Shown: positions 24,121 to 35,778 of the stretch, in pieces
How the letters are laid out: each line of letters opens with the position of its first letter
How positions within the stretch are numbered: position 1 is the stretch's first letter
DNA from: Sweltsa coloradensis
Lineage: Eukaryota > Arthropoda > Insecta > Plecoptera > Chloroperlidae
Direction of reading: 5' to 3'
Assembly (NCBI GenBank): GCA_024449915.1
Contig: JAMZAV010006170.1
Location: 1-64,000, forward strand
DNA: 64,000 nt
Notes under the pieces: generated by a model
What the model was told of the DNA's origin: nothing
Databases searched by the model: none
Seen by the model: only the letters and a program-made list of their open reading frames with translations
Program-made: the position numbers and the translations under genes

Positions 24121-25500
24121 TTTAAAAAGAAAAAAAAAAATTTTTTTAAAAAAATTTTTTAAATAAAATTATTTTGGGGGGTTTTTTTTTGGGGTTTTAA
24201 AATTTTTTAAAAAAAATTTTTTTTTAAAAAAACTTTTTTTAAAAAATTTTTTTTTAATTGGAAAATTTTTAAAAAAAAAAATTTTTTTTTAAAAAAACCC
24301 CCGGGGGGAAAAAAAAATTTCCCAACCCCAAAAAAAATCCACCAAAAAAAATTTTTTTAAAAAAAATTTTCTTTTTTTTTAAAAAATTTTTTTTTTTTTG
24401 TTTTTTTTTTTTTTTTTTTCCCCAAAATTTTTTTTAAAAAAAAAAAATTTTTCCTTTTTTTTAAAAATTTTTTTTTTAAAAAAAATTTTTTAAAAAATTT
24501 TGGAAATTTTAAAAAAAGGGGCCCCCCCCAACCCCCGCTTTTGGGCCCCCCGGCCCAATTTTTCCCCAAAACCCAAAAAATTTCCCTTTTAAAAAACCAC
24601 AAAAAACACCCCCAAAAAAAAACCCCCAAATTTTTTTTTAAAAAATTTCCAAAACACCCCCCGGGTTTTGGGGGGGGGGGGGCCCCCCGGGGGAAAAAAA
24701 AAACCCTCCCGAATGGGGGGGAAAAGGGGAAGGGGGAGGGGGGGGGGTTTTTTAAAATTTTTAAAAAACCCCAAATTTTTTTTTTTTTTTTTTTTTTTTT
24801 TAAGGGTTTTTAAAAAAAAAAATTTTTTTTTTTTTTCCCCCCCAAAAATTCAGGGGGGCCCCAAAAAGGGGGGGGGGTTTAAAAAAAAAAAAAAATTTTT
24901 TTTTTTAAAAAAAGGGGGGTTTTAAATTTTTTTAAAAAAAAAGGGCCCCCAAAATTTTTTGTTTTTTTTTTTCCCCCCCCAAAAAAAACCCCAAAAAAAT
25001 TTTTTAAAAAAATTTTTTAAAAAAACCCCCCTAAAAACCAAAAAAAAATTTAAAAAAGGGGGGTTTTTTTTGGGGAAAAATTTTTTTTTTAAAGGGGGAA
25101 AAAAAAAAAAGGGTTTTTTTTTTAAAAAATTTTTAAAAATTTTTTTTTTAATTAAAAAATTTAATTGGGGTTTTTATTTTAATTTTTTTAAAAAATTTAA
25201 AAAAATTTTTCCTTTTAAAAACCCCCCCTTTTTTTTTTAAAAAAAATTTTTTTTAAAAAATTTTTTTTTTTTTAAAAAATTTTTTTTTTTAAAAACCTTT
25301 AATTTTTTTTTTTTTTTAAAAAAAACCCCAAAAAAAGGGAACCCCCCCCTTAATACAAACCCCGGGGAAAAAAAAAACCCCCCCCCCAAAAAAAAAAACC
25401 CCCAAAAAAAAAAAACCCCCCCAAAAAAAAAAAATTTAAAAAAAAAAAAAAAAAGCCCGGCCCTGGGCCCGGGGGGGAAAAAAAAAAAAAAACCCCCCTT
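17260..25500. other. Homopolymer-run block, probable assembly artefact
   Basis: About 8.2 kb composed almost wholly of single-base runs of 3-20 or more. Base order has lost ordinary complexity, and no word longer than a few non-repeated bases occurs. Long open frames on both strands (for example 18386-19642 and 18471-19499) translate to G/P/F/K strings and arise from GGG, CCC, TTT and AAA codons. Nothing here should be annotated as a gene. Confidence 0.93.
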
Positions 25501-26689
25501 TTGGTAAAGGTTTTTTTTTGGGGAAAATTACTAAAATTCTCCCCTTGACAACCCTAGGGTTAGCTTGCCAAAAACCCAACTTTGCACGTCCGTGTTTTTG
25601 ACACACATCCCGCACAAAAAACCCTTTCTTTGATGAATAATTTAAAACCCATTGTAATAAATTTAAAAGCATGATGTCCCAGGGTGTCACAGACGAAAAA
25701 GAAAAAGGAAAAAATTTTATGAAAATTTTACATCGTTTTTAAATGGCTCCCGGGTGTTGGGGTTGTGTTTGTTTGTTGAGAGGATGGGCGAGCACCCCGT
25801 CTGTGGGGGTAAAAAATTGGGAATTACAAATAAAGTACATTTTGTTTTCTAAATTTGGGCCTTTACTCAAAACAGTTATGACCTAGTACCGTCCCAAAAA
25901 AGGCCAAAAGCTTTTTTTGGCGGGGCAAACGGGGGCCAATTTACTTCTTGTTTAAAATTTCACAAAAAACTTTTTTTTTTTCCCAAAAAAAAAAAAAGTG
26001 CAGTGACTATTAAAACATATAAGAATTAAAAAAAAACTATAAAAAAAAAAGTGGGAAAAATTTCCCCATTGCTTGTTGTCACATTTTTTTTTAAACTTCC
26101 GGTAAAAGACCCCACTCCCTATTTTATTACCCAAATTTTTTTGTATAAAGTTGGGGTACTTTTTCTGTCCCCTTCAAAAATCTCAACAATTTTCCCTTTT
26201 TTTGACCAAGACTTTGGGAAACCCGGCCTTTAAAAAAGTAAATTTTCATGAACCCGTCATTGAAAACCCTTTTCGTTTGACTTTGATTTACGGTACCGGG
26301 ACCTAACTACATTGATTACTTTACTAAAGGGAGCTGTCTACTTGTGTATGACTTCAAACTCTTGATTGTCTGTTTTAAAACTAAGGGCTATTTTTTTGGC
26401 CCGTAGGCCCCTACTCCTAAAAATTTTCCTCATAAAGGCAGGGCCAATTTTTTTTTGGAAAAATGTAAATACTACCGGTAGGTCTAGTTATTTAACTTTC
26501 AAAAAAGCCCAAAATGTAGGGGGCCCGCTAGGTTTATTAGTTATTTGTTTTTTGTAGTCTGTTTTTTTTATTTTATCTCTCTGCTACTTTTTTTTTTTTC
26601 CAAACCATTAGGCCTTTCCCAAGTGGTAAAATATAACAAAAAATTAAAGAAATAGAAAGGCATAGTAGGGGCCCATGTTTTTAAAAAAA
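25501..26689. other. Degraded DNA, no gene recognised
   Basis: Sequence complexity returns here, but homopolymer padding persists. Small ORFs (25436-25690, 26366-26557) have no recognisable domains. Confidence 0.6.
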
Positions 26690-27195
26690 TAGGAAAAAAG
26701 CTCAAGTCCGCCGCTTTTAGATTAGCTTTTTTTTTAAGTTTTTTTGTTTGCGCGGGACCTTTTTTTCCCTTTGGCCCAAATGCTTTTTTAAAAGCATTGG
26801 GGGTGATTGTTGTCAAGTTTTTTATTGTTCCCTTTTTAAATTTTTTTAAAAAACCCCAAAAAAAAAATCCCTATTAAAAACTTTTTTCTATGGATTCTGG
26901 GCTAAATTTTTTAAATTTTTTTTTTCAAAAAGCAATACATGTAAAAAATTTTAAAGTTTTTAGCCCCCGCCCTTTGGTCAAAAAACGGGCCCCAAAAGTC
27001 TTTTAAAATTCGCAAAAAAACGTAAATTTTTTAAAATATTGATGAGAAAAATTTCTTCAGTTTTTCCCAAAAACTGGCAGTCTAATTTTAAAATTTTTAA
27101 GGGGGCCCCTCCCCCTTTTCATCAAAATCGATATGCCGTTTGCCCGGAATCGTGCAAAAAAACAGACAGAAAAAAAAAAAAAAAAAACATTGAGC
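26690..27195 (+). mobile_element. Second, corrupted copy of the 15.0-15.7 kb repeat
   Basis: It shares GGTGATTGTTGT, TTCTATGGATTCTG, ATATGCCGTTTGCCCGG, AACAGACAG and the terminal A run with 15020-15700, in the same order. It lacks one of the two internal tandem units and has many run-length changes. Confidence 0.65.
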
Positions 27196-30100
27196 TTACA
27201 TTACAAGGGGGTAAAAATGTGAAAATTGGGAAAAGGCTTGGCAAAAAAATGGAATAAGGGCCATCCATTTTTTTTTGGGCCCCCAAAGGGTTTTTAAATT
27301 TTCGGAAACAAAAGGGGATTTTTAAAATTTTAATATTAAATTAAACATTGTTAAAATACCTACCTACAAAAAAAGTATTTTCGAAATTTTTTAAAACCCT
27401 TTTGAGCTATTGAGCCCCAAAAATGCTGAAAAACACAATTTTTTTTTGACTTTTTCCCCTTTTTTGTTACAAAAAATGAGTGGGGTTTTTTCCCCACTAG
27501 CCACTTTTGGGAAAAATGGTAGGCCTATCCTACTAATGTTGTGTTCATAAAAAAATTTGTTTTTGGTTTCCCTTATTTTGAAGTCTCAAAATTTTAACAT
27601 GAATGCAAAACATTTAAAAGTCAACTGCGTCCCGGGGCAGGTTCGCCCGTCCGTAAGTTTTTAAAACGGTTTTTAGCTAAAAAAAAATAGTTTTTAAAAC
27701 AAAGGGGAAAAAAACTCATGTTTTATAGTTTTAAAATAATGAAAAAATTTGCAGGGAAAAAGTGTTGGTTTAAATTTTGGGGGGAAGACCCCGTTTTTTA
27801 AACCCCCAGGCCTTTCATAATAAAAAATCCGTTTCTCGAGTCTCGGCCCGGGAAAGACTCATCCTGGCCTAGGCGGGAGGGAACTAATGCCAAACCCAAA
27901 CCCCCAAAATCAGCTTGGGGCATATCGGCGGAATCTTCGGGGGTTTGACAAATTTTTATAAAATCCCCGGGGGGCCCTTTAACGTGTCCACAAACTTTTT
28001 TTCTTTTTTGATATCAAAGGGGGTCCCATGTTGCACTGCCTAGGTTCCTAACTGGGCTATCCCTTCCCCCAAACCCAAGTTAAAACAACACCCCCAAAAA
28101 TATTGAATATTTTTTTTAAAAATAAGCCCGCTTTAAAAGGGCATAGTTATTGTTCATAGCAGTTATCAAAAAGTTTTTTTTTGAAACTTTTTCGACAACT
28201 GCTATGAATCAATTCAAAAAGGGCCCAATATTGGGTAATTGTTATCTGTTTTTTGAAAATTGAAAATAAACTTTATTTTTTAGGCCCCATATCACCAAAT
28301 CAAAAATTTGGGCAAGCTAAAATTTTTTAAACTTTTAATTCATTTTATTTTTTCTATGTATTAGGGGCCCACAATTCATCACTTGGGGCCCAAAACCAAA
28401 AAACCTCTAGGTAGGGGGCCCAAGTAAACAAAATCAAACAAGGTTAAATTTTTTCACTTTTATTTTTTTAGGAAAACCAAAATTTAAATTTTAAGGGGTG
28501 CATAGAGGGGCCCGCGCTTTGGGTGAGAAGTGATTTAATAGTGCTACCCAAATATGACTATTCTTTTAGGATAATGCCAAAATAGGTTATAATAAAATTT
28601 TTATTTTAAAATGAAAAAATAAACCCTTTTTATTGTGGGGGTAGAAACCAAAAGACAAATATCCATCTCAATGTGTTTATAGTTAAGGTTAAAAATAAAA
28701 ATGGGCAAATGTAGGCCTACTACTTCCCATGTGAACCAAAAACCTACCTAAAAGATTGTTCAATTTTGAACGAAAATACAGGGGAAAAAGTGGGAAAATG
28801 ATACCGGGCACTTTAAATATGAAATTGACCCACAAAAAATTTCTTTTTTTTGAAAATTTTTATTGAAAACTTCACAAAAAAAAATTTATGAAAATTCCCC
28901 TCACTAAGCAGAAGAAGAAATGGAGGAGGCCCAAAAATTCCCAATTTCCCACCCAAAGCAGAGATGGACGCGGAAACAGATAAGATGTGATCATTGAGGG
29001 CAGGGGAAAAGGTCAAATAATTCACTAAATTTTTTTAGACTTTCTACTGTAGAGCTCTACAAAAAACTGGGTAGGGCCTGAAGACCATCCAGGAGGGGCG
29101 AGCCCCTTTAAGAAATTTGCCCCCAAAAGTTTTTTTTTCAAAAGTCATACTAGGCCATAGATAATTTAACAAATAAATTTTAGCTAGATTGCAGTCTCCT
29201 ATCCTCCGCACAGGCGCGAGCGAGGGAAAATTTAAGAAACAAACGGGCCCGATTCAAAATGGCGACTTGGGGTTTTTTAAAGTTTTTTTTTTTTAATGAA
29301 TAAAATATTTTTTCTGGATTGTTTATATGGGGTTTTTTGCTTGTGCAGCATGGAATTGAAAAAAACAGAAACAATACAAAGTTATTGCTTAAAGGGGAAT
29401 TTTTGTATTCATTTGGTGTTTTAGGTTATAGCTTAACCCGTCAAAACCCGGTTGGGGAAACTTGAGAACTTTTTTGCTACAAATCCCCCATTTACTTTTC
29501 ATGTAAACTGGAATTTCAGATGGGTTCTTATTTTCACGGAAGTGGAACCCCCGACTGCTAAACTAACCCAGGGTACAATAGGTGTTCCTTTTGGGGCCAG
29601 ACCACCTGGGAGAGTAGTGGGAATTTATCGTAGCGATTTTTAAAGACGTTTGATTTTTTTTTTTCTTCTGTTCTCTTTTCAAATTTTTTTATTTTAGGTC
29701 GTTCTCCAGATTTTGGGACAAAATTGGGGTTCCCCCTGCTAATTTTTATTCCCAAAATTAATTTTTTTTGAGTTTTATTTTTACTTTCCCTTTAAAAAAA
29801 TAATAAAGTAGGCCACTTGTAAAGGGCCCTTTTCCTTTGCACTGGGGGGGGGTCTTGATCAGTCAATAATTTAATTGACATTAAAATTTAGTTCATTTCC
29901 ATCCCATACAAAATTAAAAAAAAAAAGTTAAAAAGGGTTTTTTTAAAAACTAGGGCCCAGCTCGTCATTAGGCCTTTAAAACGGAAAATTTAAAATTAAA
30001 TTTTTAGGGTACTATAGGGGAAAACAGAAAGGGGCTAAACCTAAATGATGGGCATTACCCACCGGTACGTTTACGCCTAGGCTTTCCCAGTGTAGGGCTA

Positions 30101-31028
30101 GGTCTAGGCTAGGCCTAGCTAGGGTTTTCCCCTTCTCCCGTTTTCCCGGGGGAAAAGTCCCCATCCCAATTTTAAATCCCCGTCCCGCCAATGAAACCCC
30201 GGGGAAAAATTTTAACCCCTTTTGGGAGAAAAAAAATTTTTTAAAAGTCCATTTTTCAAAATTTGATATAGCAGTCCCCAAAAAGTGCAAAGCTATCAAA
30301 AGCAACCTATTTGGGCCCCGGGCGGCGTGTTTCGTCGCGAAAATACTTGCTTGGCTCGACAGTCCGCACTTTTTGGTTTTGTGGGGGATGATGGGGGCGG
30401 GGGGGTAGTGGGGTTTCATCGTGAAAACCCTTTGTCTAAATCATTTCCCTTTTTTTTTCAATTAAAACCCATTACTTTAAAAATGCCATTCGTGTTTCCC
30501 AAAATTTCCCAAAGCATTTTTGTTGGGTTTTCATTTTTTTTGGGACTACAAAAACCCACAATTTTTTCATGATTTCATTTTAGTCCAGCATTTTTTACTA
30601 AAACCCTTAAAAGGGACAAAACCCGGTTTAAAAGACGTACCCTTTGGACAAACTTTTTTTATTAAAAAAAACCAAATTAAAAATTGTTATCCCCTTCCCT
30701 TAAAAAGACATTTTAAGTATGTGGAGGGAAAAGGGAAAAAAGAAGCCCTTTCCATGGGATAAACATTTTTACTTTTACGACAAATTTTCTCGTACAGGGA
30801 TCGCAACCCAAACGGGAAAAGACGTCCCTTTTTTTTGGGCGCGGGTTTTTTTCAGTAGTTTTGAAATGATTAAAAAATCTTGATTTTTGCTGCAAAAAAA
30901 AAAACCCTTTTCATAAAAAAATAGCTACAAGATAGTACTTAATTTAGATTTACAATTTACTTTTATGTGTATTTTTTTAAATATGTTTTCCTACTATGCA
31001 AGAAGTAGGCCCGGGAACAGACGTCCAA
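27196..31028. other. Degraded intergenic DNA flanking the gypsy element
   Basis: No gene is recognised. It includes a hairpin at 28153-28208 and, at about 30610-31028, corrupted examples of the 15-mer GGTAACAGACGTACC, which suggests the DNA left of the gypsy element belongs with that right of it. Confidence 0.5.
28153..28208. repeat. Inverted repeat / small MITE hairpin
   Basis: Arms of about 25 bp (TTCATAGCAGTTATCAAAAA and its near complement TTTTTCGACAACTGCTATGAA) surround a T-run loop. A lone arm-like copy occurs near 2785-2812. Confidence 0.65.
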
Positions 31029-31303
31029 TGTTTTTGTATATTATTATGTTTAGGGTTTTTGTATTTCATTGAAACCCCGCGCACTGATATTTTTTCCCCC
31101 AAATATTTTCCGGTAAATAATTTTCACCAGCGACTGCCCGTTAAATGACAGTGGCAGTTGAACTTCTTCCGGAACCCAGCTACAGGTCCCGTTTTGCAAA
31201 GTTCTAATGTAATTGAAATGTCTTTTCTTAATAAAGCAACATGGTTATTTTGGGCGCGTGGGACTGAAAATTAGTTTCACCTTTATTCCTAAAAATAACC
31301 CTA
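31029..31303 (+). repeat. 5' LTR of the gypsy element
   Basis: It starts TGTTTTTGTATATTATTATG and contains CGCGCACTGATAT, GCGACTGCCCGT, TTTTGCAAAGTTCTAA and a polyadenylation-like AATAAA (within TTAATAAAGCAACATGG). It matches 35509-35778 throughout. Confidence 0.85.
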
Positions 31304-31439
31304 TGGCGACGACGTTTAAAAAGGGTTTCCCAACACTCTTATTACAAAAAAAGGGGGGTGGGCCCCCAACCGCCTCGACGACGCCCCCTTCCCTATGGCC
31401 AATAGGTGGGCCCACGTAAATAAAACATTTTTTGGGACT

Positions 31440-32095
31440 CTATAAAGGGAAAAGTTGAATGCCCATTTTGTGGGAAATAATTTTAGAGGACCAGAATAAA
31501 AAGAAGGCTATTTTCTACTCTTTTGTGGAACGAAACCTATAGGTCTTACGTTCATTGGGCCCCGCCCAAAAAGCCAAAGGGAAAAAAAAGTTTGACAATC
31601 CTTTTGGGCCTTTTAAATCAGCATTTCAATCCAAGCCAAACAAAAATGTACAAAAAGGTTTTAAAAATTTAACCCCTGGGATCAATTCCTATGGAAAAAC
31701 CTTTAGTTTTCCCACATACAGATTTACGTAAAATGGTGATTTTTGTGAATTCACTGACCGGGAAAAAATGCACTAGATAGATTAATATGCGGTATGAGAG
31801 ACCAATCCCTGCAAAAAAGACTACTTGCTGATCCTTGGGAAAACTAACTTTCCCCAAAAATCTATGCTGCTGCCCCTTTCCCAAGAAAAAGCTAGTAAGG
31901 ATGCAAAAGAATTACATGCTTCCATGGGAGGTCTAGAGCCTAGGGCCAAACTTTCGGTCAGTTCTAAGGTAGGGGCCCGAACGGGGGAAAGGGGGGGTTT
32001 ACCCCTAATAAGGGTCTTTCAAGGCCCCTCATAGTAATACAAATAGGCCTTGCTACCGTGTGGAAAGGGGGGAACACTTTGGGAAATCGTTGCCC
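31440..32095 (+). pseudogene. Gypsy gag remnant with zinc knuckle
   Basis: Broken frames show a gag-like segment (ERNLxVLRSL-type phrase near 31530, LLNQHFNPS near 31610-31640) and a stretch ending SQEKASKDAKELHAS near 31880-31920, typical of gypsy capsid C-termini. A CCHC-like CYR(C)GKG-EHFGKS piece lies near 32050-32095, with its second Cys lost to an indel. Gag would form the particle and the knuckle would bind RNA. Confidence 0.65.
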
Positions 32096-32339
32096 CCACT
32101 TCCATCCCCAAAGTAGGTTTTTTCAAAAGGGGGCCCCTTTGGAGAAAAGTGGTTTTTGGGCCAAAAAAAAGAGCCAGGGCCTACTCTTGACCTGATAAGA
32201 AGCCTAAACCTACTAATAAAAAAAATGCAACTTTATCCGATGTGGGTAAAAAATGAATTAGGCCTACTACTATGTCGATTTTCAAACCCCCCAAAATTTA
32301 TTCAAAATTACAAAATACTAAGCCCAACCAGGGAGAGCC

Positions 32340-32420
32340 TGATGTGTACAGCTAATGTTGGACGGTCAACCATTAAGTTTTTGAAGTCGACAGCGGGGCA
32401 TCTCGAACGCTGATTTTGGG
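32340..32420 (+). pseudogene. Gypsy aspartic protease remnant
   Basis: EVDSGASRTLI at about 32383-32415 carries the DSGA active-site motif of retroelement aspartic proteases. It is preceded by a KFL-type strand and followed by an ILGANTF-like stretch. Position between the zinc knuckle and RT fits. Confidence 0.75.
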
Positions 32421-32689
32421 GGCCAACACTTTTTGGGGAAATTAGGGCCCATAAGGGGGCGGCCATTGCTCAATCGTTACCCCCTTTACAGACTTGGGCC
32501 AAGGAGCGATTATCGATTCGAGGGGAATTTAAATAAAGAGTTTCTTTTTGGGCCCCGCTACAAAATTTCCTTTACTGGTTTTTTGGGAAGGTACGGCCTA
32601 GCTTGCTGGGACGGAAAATTTGGGTTTTTAACCTTCGGGTTAAAAATAAAGGGATTCACTGGACGTGTTCACCAAACCTGTTAAATTAC

Positions 32690-33650
32690 CCGTACAAAAA
32701 AAATTTCTCTGAGGTCTTTGAGGAGGGGCCGGGAAAATTCAAGGGCAAACCTGTGAAGCTCTTATTAAAAAAAAATCAAACCCTTTTTTTTAAAACATCG
32801 TAGTGTTTCCTTTCATTACGAGAATTTGTGTCGATGCCCAAATTTGACAGGTTTTGGCAAGGGGATTCTTGGAACCTGTCAGTAACTCAGAAAGGGCTAA
32901 AACCCATTGTTACATTTTAAAGAAAAAAGGGAAGGGCAGAATTTTTTGGGGGCTTAGGGCTACGGTAAATAAATCCGCTTGGGGGGGGTTCGAGTTTCCC
33001 GCTACCATCAAACGATGAAATAAATTTCAAAAATTTGCGGGGGGTTCTTCTTTACTAAAAAATTTTTAAACAAGCTATCCCCAAATTCCCGGGAGATCCA
33101 GAATCGGCTACGATTCTTACATTAAATACTACAGGGGACTCCTACGCCCGAGGGGTTTTACTTTTTGGGGTGGGCCCCTGCACCTTCTTACTTCCACGAA
33201 CCCATGGGCCATTGTACAGAACATTGACGGAGTTTTCAGTGTTTTCCCTTTACGACTTCCTAAATTTTAGGAAAGGGCTTACAAAATTAGGTCAAGAAAG
33301 CGTAGCGTGGTTTTCAACATTCAAGGAATTTTTTTCCTTTCGCGTCTCCTCCACAAATGTGCTTTTGCAGTAAGGTCCGTACAGTATGTGGGATTTTTCT
33401 TAGATCAGACGGGGTTGAGACCCAAATAAGATAAAGTCAAACAAATTTGGGAAGCAGAGCACCTTTCAAAAAAAGGAACTGCAATCATTCCTAGGGCTGC
33501 TGGGGGAAATTCTATGATCGTTTTAAATTTAGAATAAAGCTAGCCTCTTACACCCATTGTACCAAATTTCTATCGAAGGGTAAAAATTTTTCCATTGGGG
33601 TAAAGAACCCCCGAGAAAAGTTTCCAAAAAACTAAACTTGCTTTAACTCT
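32690..33650 (+). pseudogene. Gypsy reverse transcriptase remnant
   Basis: Recognisable pieces in order: FSEVFEEGPGKFKGKPVKL (about 32705-32760), a DEI...LRGVLLY strand (about 33010-33055), FPGDPESATILTLNTT (about 33080-33135), GVGP (about 33168) and LQSFLGLLGEIL with ASLLHPLYQ (33470-33570). The YxDD box expected near 33240-33260 is unreadable. All of it is frameshifted. Confidence 0.8.
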
Positions 33651-33689
33651 GATAACTGCTTAGTGCACACAACCTGATTTACCTTTACT

Positions 33690-33975
33690 GCTGTCGGGGG
33701 ACGCTTCTCCGTACGGGGTGGGAGCTGTTTCTTTGCCATAATCCAAACGGAATGAAGGGGCCCAATCGCTTTTTGGGTCACGAGTTCTTCAAAGCTGCAG
33801 AAAGAAATTTCTCGAGCTCGAAACGAGAAGCTTTTTTCTATTATGTACGGACTAAAAAATTCCCTAAATTTATCTGGGGACCCTTCTTTCTGATAATCAC
33901 AGACCACAAACCCATTAGGTTTTTCTGGGTCCTGGGAAAACCCATTCCTGCGTACTCTCACCAAGGATTTTGAGA
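33690..33975 (+). pseudogene. Gypsy RNase H remnant
   Basis: One open frame carries AAERNFSSSKREAFFYYV, then LIITDHKPIRFF, matching the tethered RNase H of Ty3/gypsy Pol (ERNYS-TEREAL and TDHKPL blocks). It lies directly after RT. Confidence 0.85.
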
Positions 33976-34379
33976 TGGGCTTTACTCCCTTAAAATAATT
34001 ACAATTACTCGCTGATGGGACCGTCCCCGGGCATAAACATGGTAATGCAGATTTTCCCGTAGTCCTTTTCCTATTTATGATTATGTGATTTTGGGGTTTC
34101 CTGAGCCTTTGGGGATGTCTTTATGTTCGAAGAAGCGCCCCGGGTGATTCACCCCAACTGCTACCAAAAGTAGCACAGGGTACGTCCAAGGACCGCTATT
34201 GGTAAGAAAAAATTGCGATTTGTCCAACAAAGGGTTGGGGCATGAGCGATTTGTCTGATGAAATTTAAAACCTTAAAGCTAGCGGAGAGAAGCATTAAAC
34301 TAATCATGGGAAATGCATACTTTGGGAAAACGAGTATGAAAACCCCGCTTTCTCTACGTAACAAGTTTTTTGAATTTCC

Positions 34380-35300
34380 CACATGCCTCTCACAGGCATG
34401 GGAAAGTGTAAAGCCCTTGCTCGTGCATACGCCTGGGGCCTGGGAAAGGACCAAGACATAGAGAATATGGTAGCCAATGCCCGACTGTCCAAGTTCATCG
34501 ACATTACCCTCCCCTGCTGTTACTCTACCCCGGGGCCCGTTCCCCTCACCGACCCTGGAAAAAGACTGCATTTGGATTTGCGGGGCCTTTTTAAGGGCCC
34601 TAAAATTTCCTAATTTGTTGTAGATGCACTGAAAAAATGGCCCAAAATACAAAAAAAGGCCCAATGGGTTTATTTTTAAACGACTACGTGGTAACATCTC
34701 TGATTGAATTTTTTTCACGTTTTTTATTGCCCGGGTACTTTTTTTCCGTAATGGATCTTTCTTTTTTATCTGAAGAATTTTTAAGATTCTGAGGAAAAAT
34801 GGAAAAAAACCATACGCAGTGCCCCCTACCACCCAGCCCTAAAGGGTTTTGGGGGAGCGAATGGTGGGCACCATCAAGGACCCTCTATCGAAATGGAAAC
34901 CCAAAAAATTTGGGATGAAAAACCCGCATAAATTGTTAGCTGATTCGCTCTAAAACCGGGGAAAGTCTGGTTTTTCCCAAACAGACAACCAAGTGGCGTC
35001 TACTTTTGGGGCGTAAAATCAAAATTTTTGACTTACTGCATCCAGTTCGAAAACCCGGATTGCAGAAAAGTTTGACCAGCCTGTCGAGCGTTCAACAAAA
35101 AAGTGTGAACGAACCCTTTTCTAAAAAAGATACCGTGTTTTTTCGGAAAATTTTTCTGCAGGCCCCCCTTTTGGGTTTCCTGGGATCCTTACTGGGCGCA
35201 GGGCCCAGAAATATTCCCAAAAACGAAATCCGGGTGGTTCCCGGTCCATCGACATCTTGACCACTTTCTGCGCGGCCTAGAGCGACACTTCCCGCACGAC
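34380..35300 (+). pseudogene. Gypsy integrase remnant
   Basis: ALARAYAWGLGKDQDIENMV (34410-34470) resembles the end of the integrase zinc-binding domain. RLHLDLRGLFKG (about 34565-34600) holds the first catalytic Asp region, and IRSAPYHPA (about 34815-34840) precedes the catalytic Glu region. RHFPHDW-type text near 35280-35310 fits the C-terminal domain. Frames are broken. Confidence 0.75.
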
Positions 35301-35508
35301 TGGGTCAAAACCCCAATTAGATGATCAAGAGACACGGTTTTGGTTTTAACCCGAATTAGATGATCAGAGAACCCGGGTTTTTTCAACCTGAAGTAGAAGG
35401 AACCATATTTCCTAGAGCCCCCAACAAGAATCCGGGAAACCTCCCCCCATCTTTATGATTTATGTATTTGGGAAAAAAAATTAAATGGGAGTTGGTCTTA
35501 AAGGGGGG

Positions 35509-35778
35509 TGTTGTGTATATTATTATTTTTTGTTTTTTGTTTTCATATGACCCCCGCGCACTGATATTTCCGCGCACTATTTTCCGCGGACTACTTTTTC
35601 ACGCAGCGACTGCCCGTGAAGTGACAGTGAGCAGTTTTTTCTTTTCCGGAAACCTAGCCCGACAGGTCCACGTTTTGCAAAGTTCTAAGTGTAATTGAAT
35701 ATGTCTTTTCTTAAAAGCAACCCGGTTATTTGGACGTCGGTACTGAATATTATTTCACCTTGATTCCTAAAAATAACA
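35509..35778 (+). repeat. 3' LTR of the gypsy element
   Basis: It begins TGTTGTGTATATTATTATTT directly after a purine tract and ends TAACA. It shares its body with the 5' LTR. Confidence 0.85.

Larger units (their letters stand above)
31029..35778 (+). mobile_element. Ty3/gypsy LTR retrotransposon, complete layout but corrupted
   Basis: Two similar LTRs (31029-31303 and 35509-35778) flank gag, protease, RT, RNase H and integrase remnants in the order expected for Ty3/gypsy (Metaviridae), with integrase after RNase H. A primer-binding-like TGGCGACGACG follows the 5' LTR and a purine tract AAAGGGGGG precedes the 3' LTR. The flanking bases CCAA (31025-31028) and CCAAG (35779-35783) fit a 4-5-bp target duplication. 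The ~4.75-kb length fits a small gypsy element. Every reading frame is broken many times, much of it by homopolymer-length changes, so it cannot be said whether the real copy is intact. Confidence 0.88.
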
